From NCBI RefSeq assembly GCF_000426345.1, contig NZ_AUFE01000004.1, positions 62,001 through 126,000 on the forward strand: a stretch of DNA of 64,000 bases, read 5' to 3'. Both the position numbers and the translations under genes were made by a program. Positions 44,770 to 52,976 of this stretch are shown in pieces (the stretch's first letter is position 1; each line of letters opens with the position of its first letter). The notes below the pieces were generated by a model. It was not told the DNA's origin, did no database searches, and saw only the letters and a program-made list of their open reading frames with translations. This DNA is from Cupriavidus phytohabitans. GTDB taxonomy: Bacteria; Pseudomonadota; Gammaproteobacteria; Burkholderiales; Burkholderiaceae.

Positions 44770-45951
44770 GTGTCCGATCCGAACAAGGCAAGCAAGCGCA
44801 GGCAGATGAGCCCGGCCGCCGCCGCATCACGCGCGGTCATGGTGTACGGCTGCGACGCACTGGGGCAACCGGACAGCCACCTTGGCACCACCATGGCCAA
44901 TATCGCGCGCAAGGTGGCCGAGATCGCAGGGATCGGGTACGCCGGTGCCTACGATGATGCCGCGCCGGGACAGCCGCGGCCGTACCTGGTGCCCGCGCAG
45001 ACGCTGGTCGGGCAGGATCTTGCCGCGCGCCTCGGCGTGCACGGGGAGGGCGACCTGTTCGGCGGCGTGGTGCCGTACGCGTTCGTTGCCACCAAGGCGA
45101 TCACGCACGGGCTGGTCGAGCCGGGCGCGGCCGCGCCAGAAGGATGGAACGAGGCCTTCGTGCAGCGCGTGGTCGGCGCGACGCTGCCGGGCTTCACTGC
45201 GTTCACCCTCGCCGATGCGCGCACCGCCGGCATGCGCCTGCTGGCACTGGGCCCGGTGCGGCTGAAGGAGCCATGCGGCATCGGCGGGCTGGGCCAGTCC
45301 GTGGTCGACTGCGAGCGCGCGCTGGACGAAGCGCTTGCAGCCATGCCCGATGCCGTGGTCGAAGCGCATGGCATCGTGGTCGAGCGGGACCTGGACGCGC
45401 CGCAGACCTATAGCGTTGGCCAGGTGGAACTGGCCGGACTGCGCGCCAGCTATTGCGGCACGCAGGGACTGACGCAGAACAACAGTGGCCGGCAGGTCTA
45501 TGGCGGCTCGACGCTGACGGTGGTGCGCGGCGGCTTCGACACGCTGCTGCGGCAGCCGTTCGAGGCGCGCACGCTGGCTGCGGTGCGCGCGGCGATGGTG
45601 TATCACGACGCCGCGCTGGCCTGCTATGACGGCATGTTGCTGACGCGCTGCAACTACGACGTGGCCTTCGGCCCGGCCGCGGGTCCCGGCGCCGACCGCG
45701 AGCAGGTGCTTGGCGGTGTGCTCGAGCAGTCGTGGCGCGTAGGCGGCGCCACCGGTGCCGAGCTGGCGGCACTGGCGGCGCTGCAGGATGATCCAGGCCG
45801 CACCCGGGTGGTGGCGTCCACGCGCGAGGTGTACGGCGCCAACGTGCACGTGCCCGCCGGCGCCGTGATCTATTTCCAGGGAGAGGACCGCCACGTCGGT
45901 CCCCTGACCAAGTACGCAAGACTGGAGCCCGATTCCCATGGCAACCCATGA
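44770..45951 (+). CDS. DUF3182 family protein (ATP-grasp-like)
   Basis: A 393-residue soluble protein matching my memory of DUF3182, a family seen in stress or hydrolase-linked clusters. Motifs include VPYAFVATKAITHGLVEPGA near residue 95, VRLKEPCGIGGLGQSVV near 160, which resembles an ATP-grasp nucleotide lysine loop, and VVERDLDAPQTYSVGQVELAG near 205, resembling the following strand. The natural ligand is unknown. It starts with GTG at 44770, seven bases after AAGGAG, and its stop overlaps the next gene by 14 bases, so the two act together. Confidence 0.75.
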   Translation: MSDPNKASKRRQMSPAAAASRAVMVYGCDALGQPDSHLGTTMANIARKVAEIAGIGYAGAYDDAAPGQPRPYLVPAQTLVGQDLAARLGVHGEGDLFGGVVPYAFVATKAITHGLVEPGAAAPEGWNEAFVQRVVGATLPGFTAFTLADARTAGMRLLALGPVRLKEPCGIGGLGQSVVDCERALDEALAAMPDAVVEAHGIVVERDLDAPQTYSVGQVELAGLRASYCGTQGLTQNNSGRQVYGGSTLTVVRGGFDTLLRQPFEARTLAAVRAAMVYHDAALACYDGMLLTRCNYDVAFGPAAGPGADREQVLGGVLEQSWRVGGATGAELAALAALQDDPGRTRVVASTREVYGANVHVPAGAVIYFQGEDRHVGPLTKYARLEPDSHGNP

Positions 45952-46819
45952 AGAACTGCTGCAGATTCAAAGCGAGGGCGGCACCATTGCCGGCACCCTG
46001 ATCAGTCCGCAGACGAGATTGCCCGGCGTGCTGTTCGTGCACGGCTGGGGCGGCAGCCAGCAGCAATACCTGGCGCGCGCGCGCAAGGTTGCGGGGCTGG
46101 GCTGCGTCTGCCTGACCTTCGACCTGACCGGCCACGCCGGCACCAGGTCGCAGTACGAGACCGTCACCCGCATGCGCAACCTGGCCGACGTGGTCGCCGC
46201 GTATGACACGCTGGTGCGGCAGCCGGAAGTCGATCGCAATGCCATCGCGGTGGTGGGCAGCAGCTACGGCGGCTACCTGGCGGCGCTGCTGAGCGCGATG
46301 CGCCCGGTGCGCTGGATGGGCTTTCGCGCGCCGGCGCTGTACATGGATTCCGGCTGGGAGCTGCCCAAGCGCCAGCTGCACCGTGAACAGGACCTGGTGG
46401 CGTACCGGCGCAGCGTGGTCCCGCCGGAAGACAACCGCGCGGTGCGCGCCTGCGCGGAATTCGGCGGCGACGTGCTGGTGATCGAATCCGAGCACGACCA
46501 GGTAGTCCCGCATGCCGCGGTGATGAGCTATGTCGACGCATGCGTGCATGCCAACTCGATGACCTACCGCGTGATCAAGGGCGCCGACCACGGGCTGACC
46601 GACGAGGAAAGCCAGCGCGCCTACAGCAGCCTGCTGGTCAACTGGCTGCGCGAGATGGTCACCGTGGCGCGCGCCGGCCCGGTCAGCGCCGACAGTGCCG
46701 TGGAGCCGAAGCCGCGGCCGGCGGCACCGGAGCCCGACGACGAGCTCGTCGCCATGGGCGGAGCGGTGCCGCCGCCGGCTGCCGGTTCCGCCGGCGCTCC
46801 GCCGGCCAGCGCCGAATAG
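45938..46819 (+). CDS. alpha/beta hydrolase (dienelactone hydrolase/S9-like)
   Basis: A 293-residue soluble serine hydrolase. The oxyanion strand VLFVHGWGGSQQQYLAR is near residue 31, the nucleophile elbow GSSYGGYLAALL has the Ser near residue 108, the acid is in VIESEHDQVVPH near 188 and the His in GADHGLTDEE near 212. A Pro/Ala-rich tail of about 50 residues ends the protein. The ORF begins inside the end of the DUF3182 gene, implying coupled synthesis. Substrate unknown. Confidence 0.87.
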   Translation: MATHEELLQIQSEGGTIAGTLISPQTRLPGVLFVHGWGGSQQQYLARARKVAGLGCVCLTFDLTGHAGTRSQYETVTRMRNLADVVAAYDTLVRQPEVDRNAIAVVGSSYGGYLAALLSAMRPVRWMGFRAPALYMDSGWELPKRQLHREQDLVAYRRSVVPPEDNRAVRACAEFGGDVLVIESEHDQVVPHAAVMSYVDACVHANSMTYRVIKGADHGLTDEESQRAYSSLLVNWLREMVTVARAGPVSADSAVEPKPRPAAPEPDDELVAMGGAVPPPAAGSAGAPPASAE

Positions 46820-46854
46820 TGCTGAGTGGCGCCCGCTGCCAGCACGCCGCCTGC

Positions 46855-47904
46855 ATGGACAGCACCCTGCCCGCCACCGAGCCGGCCGCGGCGCTTGACG
46901 CCGTGCTGCGCGATGCCGGCCTGCGCTACGTCGATGACCGCAGCGCGGGTATCACACGGCGCCGCCAGGGCAGCGGCTTCAGCTATATCGGCCCCGATGG
47001 CCAGCGCGTGCGCGACGAAGCCACGCTGGCGCGCATCGCCGCGCTGGCCATCCCGCCGGCCTACGAGTCGGTGTGGATCTGCCCGGATGCGCGCGGCCAC
47101 CTGCAGGCCACGGGGCGCGACGCGCGCGGGCGCAAGCAGTACGTCTACCACCCCGAATGGGCGGCACTGCGCGATTCAGACAAGTACGCGCGCCTGCCCG
47201 CTTTCGGCACGGTGCTGCCGCGGCTGCGCGCCCGCGCCGCGCGCGACCTGGGCCGCAACGGCATGCCGCGTGAAAAAGTCGTGGCGGCGGTGGTGGTGCT
47301 GCTCGATGCCACGCTGGTGCGCGTGGGCTCGCCGCGCTACGCGCAGCAGAACCGTACCTACGGCCTGACCACGCTGCGGCGCCGGCACGTGACCGTGCGC
47401 GGCAGCCGGCTGCGCTTCCAGTTCACCGGCAAGAGCGGCATCACCCACGACGTCTCGGTCAACGACCCGCGCCTGGCGCGCATCGTGCGCAACTGCGCCG
47501 ACCTGCCGGGCCAGCGGCTGTTCAAGTATCGCGACAGCGACGGCGAGATCCGCGAGATCGGCTCGGCCGACGTCAATGCCTACCTGAAGGAGGCGACGGG
47601 GGGCGAATTTACCGCCAAGGATTTCCGCACCTGGGCCGGCAGCGTGCATGCGCTGTCGATCCTGCGCAAGCTGCCGCCGGCAGCCAGCGACACCGCACGC
47701 AAGAAGGCCGTGGCCGACGCAATCCGCGAGGTGGCGCACCAGCTGCGCAACACCATGGCGGTTTGCCGCAAGTGCTATGTGCACCCCGGCGTCATCGAGG
47801 CTTACCTGTGCGGTGTGCTCGAAGCGCGCGGAAGGGCCCCATCGGTGGCCAGGCTGCGTGCGGACGAAGCCCGCTTGCTGCGCCTGCTGGCCGCGGCGCG
47901 ATAG
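46855..47904 (+). CDS. type IB DNA topoisomerase (poxvirus type)
   Basis: Relaxes supercoils by a 3'-phosphotyrosyl nick. The 349 residues have the N-terminal TopIB domain (GFSYIGPDGQRVRDEATLAR, then IPPAYESVWICPDARGHLQA), the catalytic core (VRVGSPRYAQQNRTYGLTTL, LRFQFTGKSG, FTAKDFRTWAGS) and the active-site Tyr308 in CRKCYVHPGVIEAY. Bacterial TopIB genes are scattered and often near stress or NHEJ genes. The ATG at 46855 lacks an obvious ribosome site. Its stop codon is formed inside a 7-bp tandem repeat. Confidence 0.92.
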   Translation: MDSTLPATEPAAALDAVLRDAGLRYVDDRSAGITRRRQGSGFSYIGPDGQRVRDEATLARIAALAIPPAYESVWICPDARGHLQATGRDARGRKQYVYHPEWAALRDSDKYARLPAFGTVLPRLRARAARDLGRNGMPREKVVAAVVVLLDATLVRVGSPRYAQQNRTYGLTTLRRRHVTVRGSRLRFQFTGKSGITHDVSVNDPRLARIVRNCADLPGQRLFKYRDSDGEIREIGSADVNAYLKEATGGEFTAKDFRTWAGSVHALSILRKLPPAASDTARKKAVADAIREVAHQLRNTMAVCRKCYVHPGVIEAYLCGVLEARGRAPSVARLRADEARLLRLLAAAR

Positions 47905-47935
47905 CTGATAGCTGATAGCTGATAGCTGATAGCTG
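47901..47935. repeat. 7-bp tandem repeat (ATAGCTG)x5
   Basis: Five perfect copies of ATAGCTG. The TAG stop of topoisomerase IB is in the first copy. Since seven is not a multiple of three, the array places TAG and TGA stops in all three forward frames. It is a likely copy-number-variable locus. Confidence 0.92.
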
Positions 47936-47987
47936 AGCGGGTATTCGGTGGGCGCCAGTTCGTGCGGGTGGCCATCCGGCACGCGCG

Positions 47988-48623
47988 TCAGCGAGGCAGC
48001 GGGCCGAGATAGCCGGGCAGCTCGCGCGCGCCATCGGCATGCGCCAGGCGGAACGCGCGCGCCAGTGCGGCGGCAAAGTGATGCGCCGTGTCGAACGGGC
48101 CCGGCACGTTGCGGCGGAAATAGTCAGCCCAGCGGAAATCCGGGTAGGCGGTCTTGACCTTGCGATAGCCGCCGGCCAGCTGCACGAACGCCTCCAGGCT
48201 GCGGTAGGGATCGTCGAGCATGTCGTGGATGGCCTCGGGCAGCTCGGTCAGCGGCCGGCGGCGGCCGTGCTCGTCATACGGGTGGACCAGGTGGTTGGCC
48301 ACCATGTAGCGCCAGAACGCCGGCACGTCGAGATCGCTGACATCGGCGCGGACGACGCCGGGCACCTGGGTCAGGCCAAGGTCGTGCCAGGCACGCACCC
48401 AGTGATGGTGGTCGACCACGTAGAGGCCTTGTTCCGGCCCGACCACCAGGTGGACGCGGTGCCGGTCCAGGAACGCAGCACGGTGCTCGGGTGGCACGCG
48501 GCGTGTCACGTGGACTTTCTGGGCCACGTGGTAGCCGCCGACAGTAATCTGGGTCGGGTGCAGCGCGTCCAGGGGCACCATCAGCTTGCTGCCGGGACGG
48601 AATTTGCGTGGCTGGCGCGGCAT
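47988..48623 (-). CDS. ParB-like (ParBc_2) protein, first copy
   Basis: A 211-residue protein of the putative ParB-like nuclease family ParBc_2 (PF08857 as I recall). The family core is VVDHHHWVRAWHDLG near residue 68, with preceding VPLDALHPTQITVGGYHVAQ and later HPYDEHGRR, LDDPYRSLEAFVQLAGGYRK and FRWADYFRR. The triple-His WxRAW motif may be catalytic, but activity is not established. A second copy is at 51497. It is convergent with topoisomerase IB and unlike true ParB has no HTH or DNA-partition partner here. Confidence 0.82.
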   Translation of the reverse strand: MPRQPRKFRPGSKLMVPLDALHPTQITVGGYHVAQKVHVTRRVPPEHRAAFLDRHRVHLVVGPEQGLYVVDHHHWVRAWHDLGLTQVPGVVRADVSDLDVPAFWRYMVANHLVHPYDEHGRRRPLTELPEAIHDMLDDPYRSLEAFVQLAGGYRKVKTAYPDFRWADYFRRNVPGPFDTAHHFAAALARAFRLAHADGARELPGYLGPLPR

Positions 48624-48678
48624 GTCGGCGCGGCGCGGCCCGACGCTTGGTCGCGCCGCGCCGCGCCGGATGGCTGGT

Positions 48679-49677
48679 TCAGCTCTTGTTCAGCGTGCGT
48701 TCCGGCGATGTGCCGGTGTCGCCCGCCATGCCGATGTCTTCGCCACCGACTTCCGAGCCGGCGGCCCAGGCCGAGCCCCGCGCGCCCTGGTCACCTTGCC
48801 CGCGTGCCACGCGCAACCGGTTGTCGACCTCGGTCACGCCGAACACCGCGTCAGCGATTTCCTCGATGACATACTTCTCGCGGCGCTCGCGCACGGTGCC
48901 GTCCAGCGTGACCACGCCGTTGGCGACTTCCACGCTGACGTCGCCGACATCGATATACGGATTCATGGCGAGGCGCTCGCAGACATCCTCGCGCACGCGC
49001 TCATCCGAGCGGCGGTAGCCTTTGGGTCCGGTCATGCGCCGGCCAGCATGCTGCGCGGCCGCTTGCTGGCCGAAGGCCCGGCTGCGGCGGTAGCCGTAAT
49101 CGTCCGGATAGACCCGCTGCCCTCCGCTGAACGACTGGCCGCCGCTGGCGGAATCGCCATAGTAGCCGCTGCCATAGCTCGGCTCGCCGCCGCGCTGGCT
49201 GCGGTCGCGCTCCATGCCTTCGCGCCAGTGCATGGCGCGGCCGCCACGCTCGCCACCGCCGCCCCGGTCGTCGCGCTCGCCGCCGCGGCCGCGCGGCCCG
49301 AAGCGGTCTTCGTCGCGGTAACCATAGCCCGATTCCCGCTCTTGGCTGCGATAGCCGCTGTCTTGCGCCGACGGACGGTAGCCGCCGTAGCTGCTGCTAT
49401 AGGGATGGCCAGTACCGCCAGCATCCGAAGCGCCATAGCCCGGCTGGCCCCAGCGGCCGCGGCCTTGGCCGGCGGGCGTGTCCTGCTGGTACCACGGACC
49501 GCCGTGGCGCGCGGATTCGCCGCCGCGGGCCTCGCGCTGCTCTGCGCGCTCATCACCGCGCCAGTCTTCGCCCCATTCCTGGCCCCAGTCTTCCGAGCCG
49601 CTGCCCCGGCCCTCGTCGCGCCGGGCCTGGCCCTGATTGCCCCGGCGGCTGCCGCGGTCGTTGCGGAAGTTGAACAT
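48679..49677 (-). CDS. Gly/Arg/Tyr-rich protein with C-terminal BON domain
   Basis: A 332-residue protein. Residues 1-215 are low complexity (Gly, Arg, Ser, Tyr, Asp with repeated GYGY, SGYR and RGGERDDRGG), as in RGG-type RNA-binding or phase-separating proteins. A BON domain follows at about 225-295 (REDVCERLAMNPYIDVGDVS, VEVANGVVTLDGTVRERREK, ADAVFGVTEVDNRLRV). The tail is Gly-rich. AGGAGG six bases before the ATG at 49677 fixes the start. No signal peptide, so it is probably cytoplasmic; fusion of an RGG-like region to BON is unusual. Confidence 0.82.
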   Translation of the reverse strand: MFNFRNDRGSRRGNQGQARRDEGRGSGSEDWGQEWGEDWRGDERAEQREARGGESARHGGPWYQQDTPAGQGRGRWGQPGYGASDAGGTGHPYSSSYGGYRPSAQDSGYRSQERESGYGYRDEDRFGPRGRGGERDDRGGGGERGGRAMHWREGMERDRSQRGGEPSYGSGYYGDSASGGQSFSGGQRVYPDDYGYRRSRAFGQQAAAQHAGRRMTGPKGYRRSDERVREDVCERLAMNPYIDVGDVSVEVANGVVTLDGTVRERREKYVIEEIADAVFGVTEVDNRLRVARGQGDQGARGSAWAAGSEVGGEDIGMAGDTGTSPERTLNKS

Positions 49678-49983
49678 TGCTTGCCTCCTGGCTGAATGGT
49701 CCGGCTGGGCGCCGGGCCGTTGAAGTGCAGCGGCTTCCGCAGTGGAAAAGCCGCAACCGGAAAGCCGCAAAATCCGTGCCCCTTCGCTACCGCGCCGGCA
49801 CGCCGCGGCGCGCGCTGCGGCGCTGTAAGGATTGCCGGGCGATGTAACGGTTACGGGCGGCTGCCACGTCACCGCAGTTGGCGGGGCGCGCCGCCGCGGC
49901 AGCATGCCGGGCGCATCCCAGCGGCATGGAACTTGCGCGGCACGCGCAGGGGCCGGCGTGCCCTCCACAGACAGGAGTCAGCC
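49678..49983. other. divergent BON/SDR intergenic region
   Basis: A 306-base gap. A short direct repeat GGAAAAGCCGCAA/GGAAAGCCGCAA is seen at 49742-49770. No strong promoter match. The region is moderately GC-rich and must carry two divergent starts. Confidence 0.45.
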
Positions 49984-50841
49984 ATGTCCACACCGAAGAG
50001 CGTTCCACCCCAGCACCAGGATCGCCAACCCGGGCTGGAAGCACCCATGCGGCCGCAGCCGGACAGCGGCGCGGACGACTACGTCGGCAGCGGCCGCCTG
50101 CAAGGGCGCGTGGCGCTGATCACCGGCGGCGACAGCGGCATCGGCCGCGCCATCGCGGTGGCCTTCGCGCGCGAAGGCGCCGACATTGCCATCGCCTACC
50201 TCGACGAGCATGCCGACGCCCGCGAAACCGTCGAACTGGTCGAAGCCTCCGGACGCAAGTGCCTCGCGGTCGCGGGCGATCTGGCCGACTGCAGCCATGC
50301 CGAAGGGGTTGCCCGCCAGACGCTGCACCAATACGGCAAGCTCGATATCCTGGTCAACAACGCTGCCGAGCAGCATCCCGAGAAATCCCTGGAAGACGTC
50401 GACGAAAGCCAGGTCGAGGCCACCTTCCGCACCAATGTCTTTGCCATGTTCCACCTCACACGCGCGGTGCTGCCCCACATGAAGCCGGGCGCGTCGATCC
50501 TGAACACCACGTCGGTGACGGCGTACCGTGGCAGCAAGCACCTGCTCGACTATTCGGCGACCAAGGGCGCGATCGTGTCGTTCACGCGTTCGCTCGCGCT
50601 GCAGGTGGTCGAACGCGGCATCCGCGTCAATGGTGTAGCGCCGGGCCCGATCTGGACGCCGTTGATCCCGTCCACCTTTACGGCGGAGGAAGTTGCAGAG
50701 TTCGGCAAGAAGACGCCAATGGGCCGGCCGGGGCAGCCGTTCGAAGTGGCAGCGGGCTTCGTATTCCTGGCCTCGGATGCGGCCAGCTATATCACGGGGC
50801 AGATCCTGCACATCAACGGCGGCGAGGTCGTCAACGGCTGA
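49984..50841 (+). CDS. SDR-family oxidoreductase (YhdG/GSP39-like)
   Basis: A 285-residue classical-type SDR with an extended head (PPQHQDRQPGLEAPM) like the general stress protein 39 group. The cofactor loop is TGGDSGIGRAIAVAFAREG near residue 47, NNAA near 122, and the catalytic Tyr/Lys pair intact in YSATKGA near 195. Late motif VAPGPIWTPLIPS is typical. CAGGAG precedes the ATG. It lies between a BON gene and a YflT-like gene, in keeping with a stress role; substrate unknown. Confidence 0.9.
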   Translation: MSTPKSVPPQHQDRQPGLEAPMRPQPDSGADDYVGSGRLQGRVALITGGDSGIGRAIAVAFAREGADIAIAYLDEHADARETVELVEASGRKCLAVAGDLADCSHAEGVARQTLHQYGKLDILVNNAAEQHPEKSLEDVDESQVEATFRTNVFAMFHLTRAVLPHMKPGASILNTTSVTAYRGSKHLLDYSATKGAIVSFTRSLALQVVERGIRVNGVAPGPIWTPLIPSTFTAEEVAEFGKKTPMGRPGQPFEVAAGFVFLASDAASYITGQILHINGGEVVNG

Positions 50842-51039
50842 GCGGGCGGCGCCGCGCGCACCTGCCGCACAAGCTGCACCTGCCGCACAAGCCGCGCATG
50901 TAGTTCGGGCGCCGCGCTTGCAAAAATTGCACGTGCCGCGCGCTGCCACGGACGCCATCGTGCAGGTCCGGCGCGGGCGTGGCTCTTGCAAGCGGCCTTG
51001 GAAAGTACCGCATCCATTCATCGATACCAGGGAGCCACC

Positions 51040-51513
51040 ATGTCACCGATCGTAGCGGGTCGCTTCGACTCCATCGCCAGCGCCGAAGACGCGGCGCGGA
51101 TCTTGTTCGCGCGGGGTTTTTCGGTATGGGACGTTTCCATCATGTCGGTACGGCCGCCACGCGAGGCGGAGGCCGGGACAAATGACGATGCCCGCGCCGA
51201 TGACAGCGCCGATGACAGCGCCGCCAACGTGATGCTGGCTGCCTGCGTCGGCAATGGCCTGTCGTCGGTCGCGATCGACGTGCTGCGCGAAGCCGGCGCG
51301 AGCCACCTGGAGCGCGCGCAGGGCCGCTGGGAATGCGGCCAGTGGACCGACTTCGACGCGAACGTGCACGGCGAGCCGGTGCAGGGGGGCGAGGGCGAGT
51401 ACTGGCCGCGGCCACTGGCACGGGAATCGGTAGCCGAGCAATCCACGGGCAACGAGGATCCTGGCAGCGAACTCGAGCATTTCGTCAACCAGAAGCGTGT
51501 CGAACACGACTGA
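51040..51513 (+). CDS. YflT-like general stress protein, soluble paralog
   Basis: A 157-residue protein paralogous to the one at 42331. The N-terminal IVAGRFDSIASAEDAARILF mirrors IVAGRFDSFSTAESVASRLK, and ERAQGRWECGQWTDFDAN mirrors ERADGQWLDGRWMDFDPL, but the Gly/Ala membrane hairpin is replaced by a short Asp/Ala-rich linker (DDARADDSADDSAAN), so it should be soluble. GGGAG upstream of the ATG. Its end overlaps the ParB-like gene by 17 bases. Confidence 0.8.
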   Translation: MSPIVAGRFDSIASAEDAARILFARGFSVWDVSIMSVRPPREAEAGTNDDARADDSADDSAANVMLAACVGNGLSSVAIDVLREAGASHLERAQGRWECGQWTDFDANVHGEPVQGGEGEYWPRPLARESVAEQSTGNEDPGSELEHFVNQKRVEHD

Positions 51514-52162
51514 ACGGCGCGGCCGCGCCAGCGCCAGGAACGGCAATGCCATTGCGGAACTGGCGCGGCTGCGTCCTACGCAGCTCACGCTGGGCTATGC
51601 CCATGTCAGGGACAAGATGGAAGTCACGCAGCGCCACGCGGACCCCAACGACCGCGCGGCGCTGCGGCGCTTCATGCGCAGGCATCGCATCAAGACCGTG
51701 GCGGGCCCCGGCGGCAGCCTCTATATCGTCGACCATCATCACTGGGCGCGGGCCTGGCTGGCGCTGGGATACCAGTGGGGGCCGGTGCGCATCCTGCACG
51801 ACCTGAGCGCACTGAGCCCGTCCGCGTTCTGGAAGCGCATGCGCCGGCTCGGCCACGTCCACCCGTACGACGAGCACGGCAAGCTCCACGGTCCCAAGGC
51901 GCTGCCGCCCACCGTGATGGGCATGCGCGACGATCCGTACCGCAGCCTGGCAGCGTTTGCGCGCGCGGCCGGCGCCTACCGCAAGCCGGCCGGGGCGTAT
52001 GGGGATTTCTGCTGGGCCGGCTTCCTGCGCGATCGGGTGCGGCAGGACCTCGACAGCATCGCGGGCTTCGGGCTGGCGCTGTCGGAATCGATCAAGCTGG
52101 CGCGCAGCAGCAAGGCCAGGCGGCTGCCGGGATTTTGCGGCGGGCCGGCAAACAACGAGTAA
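51497..52162 (+). CDS. ParB-like (ParBc_2) protein, second copy
   Basis: A 221-residue paralog of the protein at 47988, on the opposite strand. The core YIVDHHHWARAWLALGYQWG is intact, with HPYDEHGKL, RDDPYRSLAAFARAAGAYRK and FCWAGFLRDR also shared. The N-terminal third differs (RLRPTQLTLGYAHVRDKMEV). It appears to start with GTG at 51497 inside the end of the YflT-like gene; no ribosome site is obvious, so coupled translation is likely. The two copies are too diverged to be a recent duplication. Confidence 0.78.
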   Translation: MSNTTERRGRASARNGNAIAELARLRPTQLTLGYAHVRDKMEVTQRHADPNDRAALRRFMRRHRIKTVAGPGGSLYIVDHHHWARAWLALGYQWGPVRILHDLSALSPSAFWKRMRRLGHVHPYDEHGKLHGPKALPPTVMGMRDDPYRSLAAFARAAGAYRKPAGAYGDFCWAGFLRDRVRQDLDSIAGFGLALSESIKLARSSKARRLPGFCGGPANNE

Positions 52163-52209
52163 GGGAAGGACTGAAGGAGACTAAACGAACGACTAAACGA
52201 ACGGCGCGC

Positions 52210-52231
52210 CGTTCCCGCGCCAGCGGGAACG
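52210..52231. repeat. intergenic hairpin CGTTCCCGC/GCGGGAACG
   Basis: CGTTCCCGC (52210-52218), GCCA, GCGGGAACG (52223-52231): a 9-bp perfect stem with a four-base loop between convergent genes (ParB-like and DUF3008). The core resembles dispersed palindromes of Burkholderiales genomes; no U-tract follows. It may be a repeat, a terminator or both. Confidence 0.7.
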
Positions 52232-52252
52232 ACGGGAGGAGGGGGGAACGCC

Positions 52253-52441
52253 TCAGCGCTCCGATTTGTGCTTCGGCAGTTTCCTGGTCTTGGTCGATGC
52301 CATCTTGTCGAGTTCTTTTTCGCTCATCGACTTGTACATCGAGCGCGAGGCGCCCTTCAGCGATCCGACCTTCGTATCCCCGCGCTTGGCGGAGAGCGCC
52401 GCTCCCGCGGCCTGCTGTTGCGCCTTTGATCTGGCTGGCAT
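52253..52441 (-). CDS. DUF3008 small basic stress protein
   Basis: A 62-residue Lys/Ser-rich protein that matches my memory of DUF3008 well (MPARSKAQQQAAGAALSAK, then GDTKVGSLKGASRSMYKSM and SEKELDKMASTK). AAGGAG seven bases upstream. The family is found in stress-related small-gene clusters; its role is unknown, and the basic charge suggests nucleic-acid contact. Confidence 0.85.
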   Translation of the reverse strand: MPARSKAQQQAAGAALSAKRGDTKVGSLKGASRSMYKSMSEKELDKMASTKTRKLPKHKSER

Positions 52442-52588
52442 GTCAGTCTCCTTGGAGGGTGGCAGAAAAGATGGGGTGGCGGAAAAACGGGCAACGCGGC
52501 CGCGGCCCCGGCATGGGCGGCAACGCCGCAGCGATGCCGCCCATGCCGGGGCCTGCTGGCCGCTACCGCCTGCTGGCCGGCCGGAACG

Positions 52589-52747
52589 CTATATCCGGCC
52601 GAGAACCACGAGCAGCAGCACGATCAGGACGATCAGGCCCAGGCCGCCGCTTGGCCAGTAGCCCCAGCCGGAACTGTACGGCCAGGCCGGCAGGGCACCC
52701 AGTAGCAGCAGGACAAGAATGATCAGAAGGATAGTGCCGATTCCCAT
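52589..52747 (-). CDS. DUF3309 small membrane protein
   Basis: A 52-residue two-helix membrane protein: MGIGTILLIILVLLLLGALP and then a Trp/Tyr/Gly loop (WPYSSGWGYWPSGG) and LGLIVLIVLLLVVLG. This pattern, with the WPYS-SGWGYWPS loop, matches the DUF3309 family. AAGGAG precedes the ATG at 52747. It stands alone on the minus strand, between DUF3008 and the NarXL genes, on the edge of the stress region. Confidence 0.88.
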   Translation of the reverse strand: MGIGTILLIILVLLLLGALPAWPYSSGWGYWPSGGLGLIVLIVLLLVVLGRI

Positions 52748-52976
52748 GGTGTGCTCCTTGTTCGTGGATCGGGGACGCCGGGGCTTCCGTACCGAAGCGG
52801 CCGCGCATCTGAAAGGCCACTGCTCAAGGTTCAGCCTATGCCAAGCCTCGCCCGCATCCTTCCGGGCAGGGGCTGATATCGGTGTAGGAATCGGACGACT
52901 CTCGGTGCGCTGCGAGTGGCTTTGGCGCCCTGCACAACGGCTCGCGCAGCACATTGGCGCAGGCGTGGCCGCGCGC

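Noticed and set aside
47901..47935. 7-bp array as an attachment or integration site
   Set aside because: No integrase, flanking duplication or tRNA is present.
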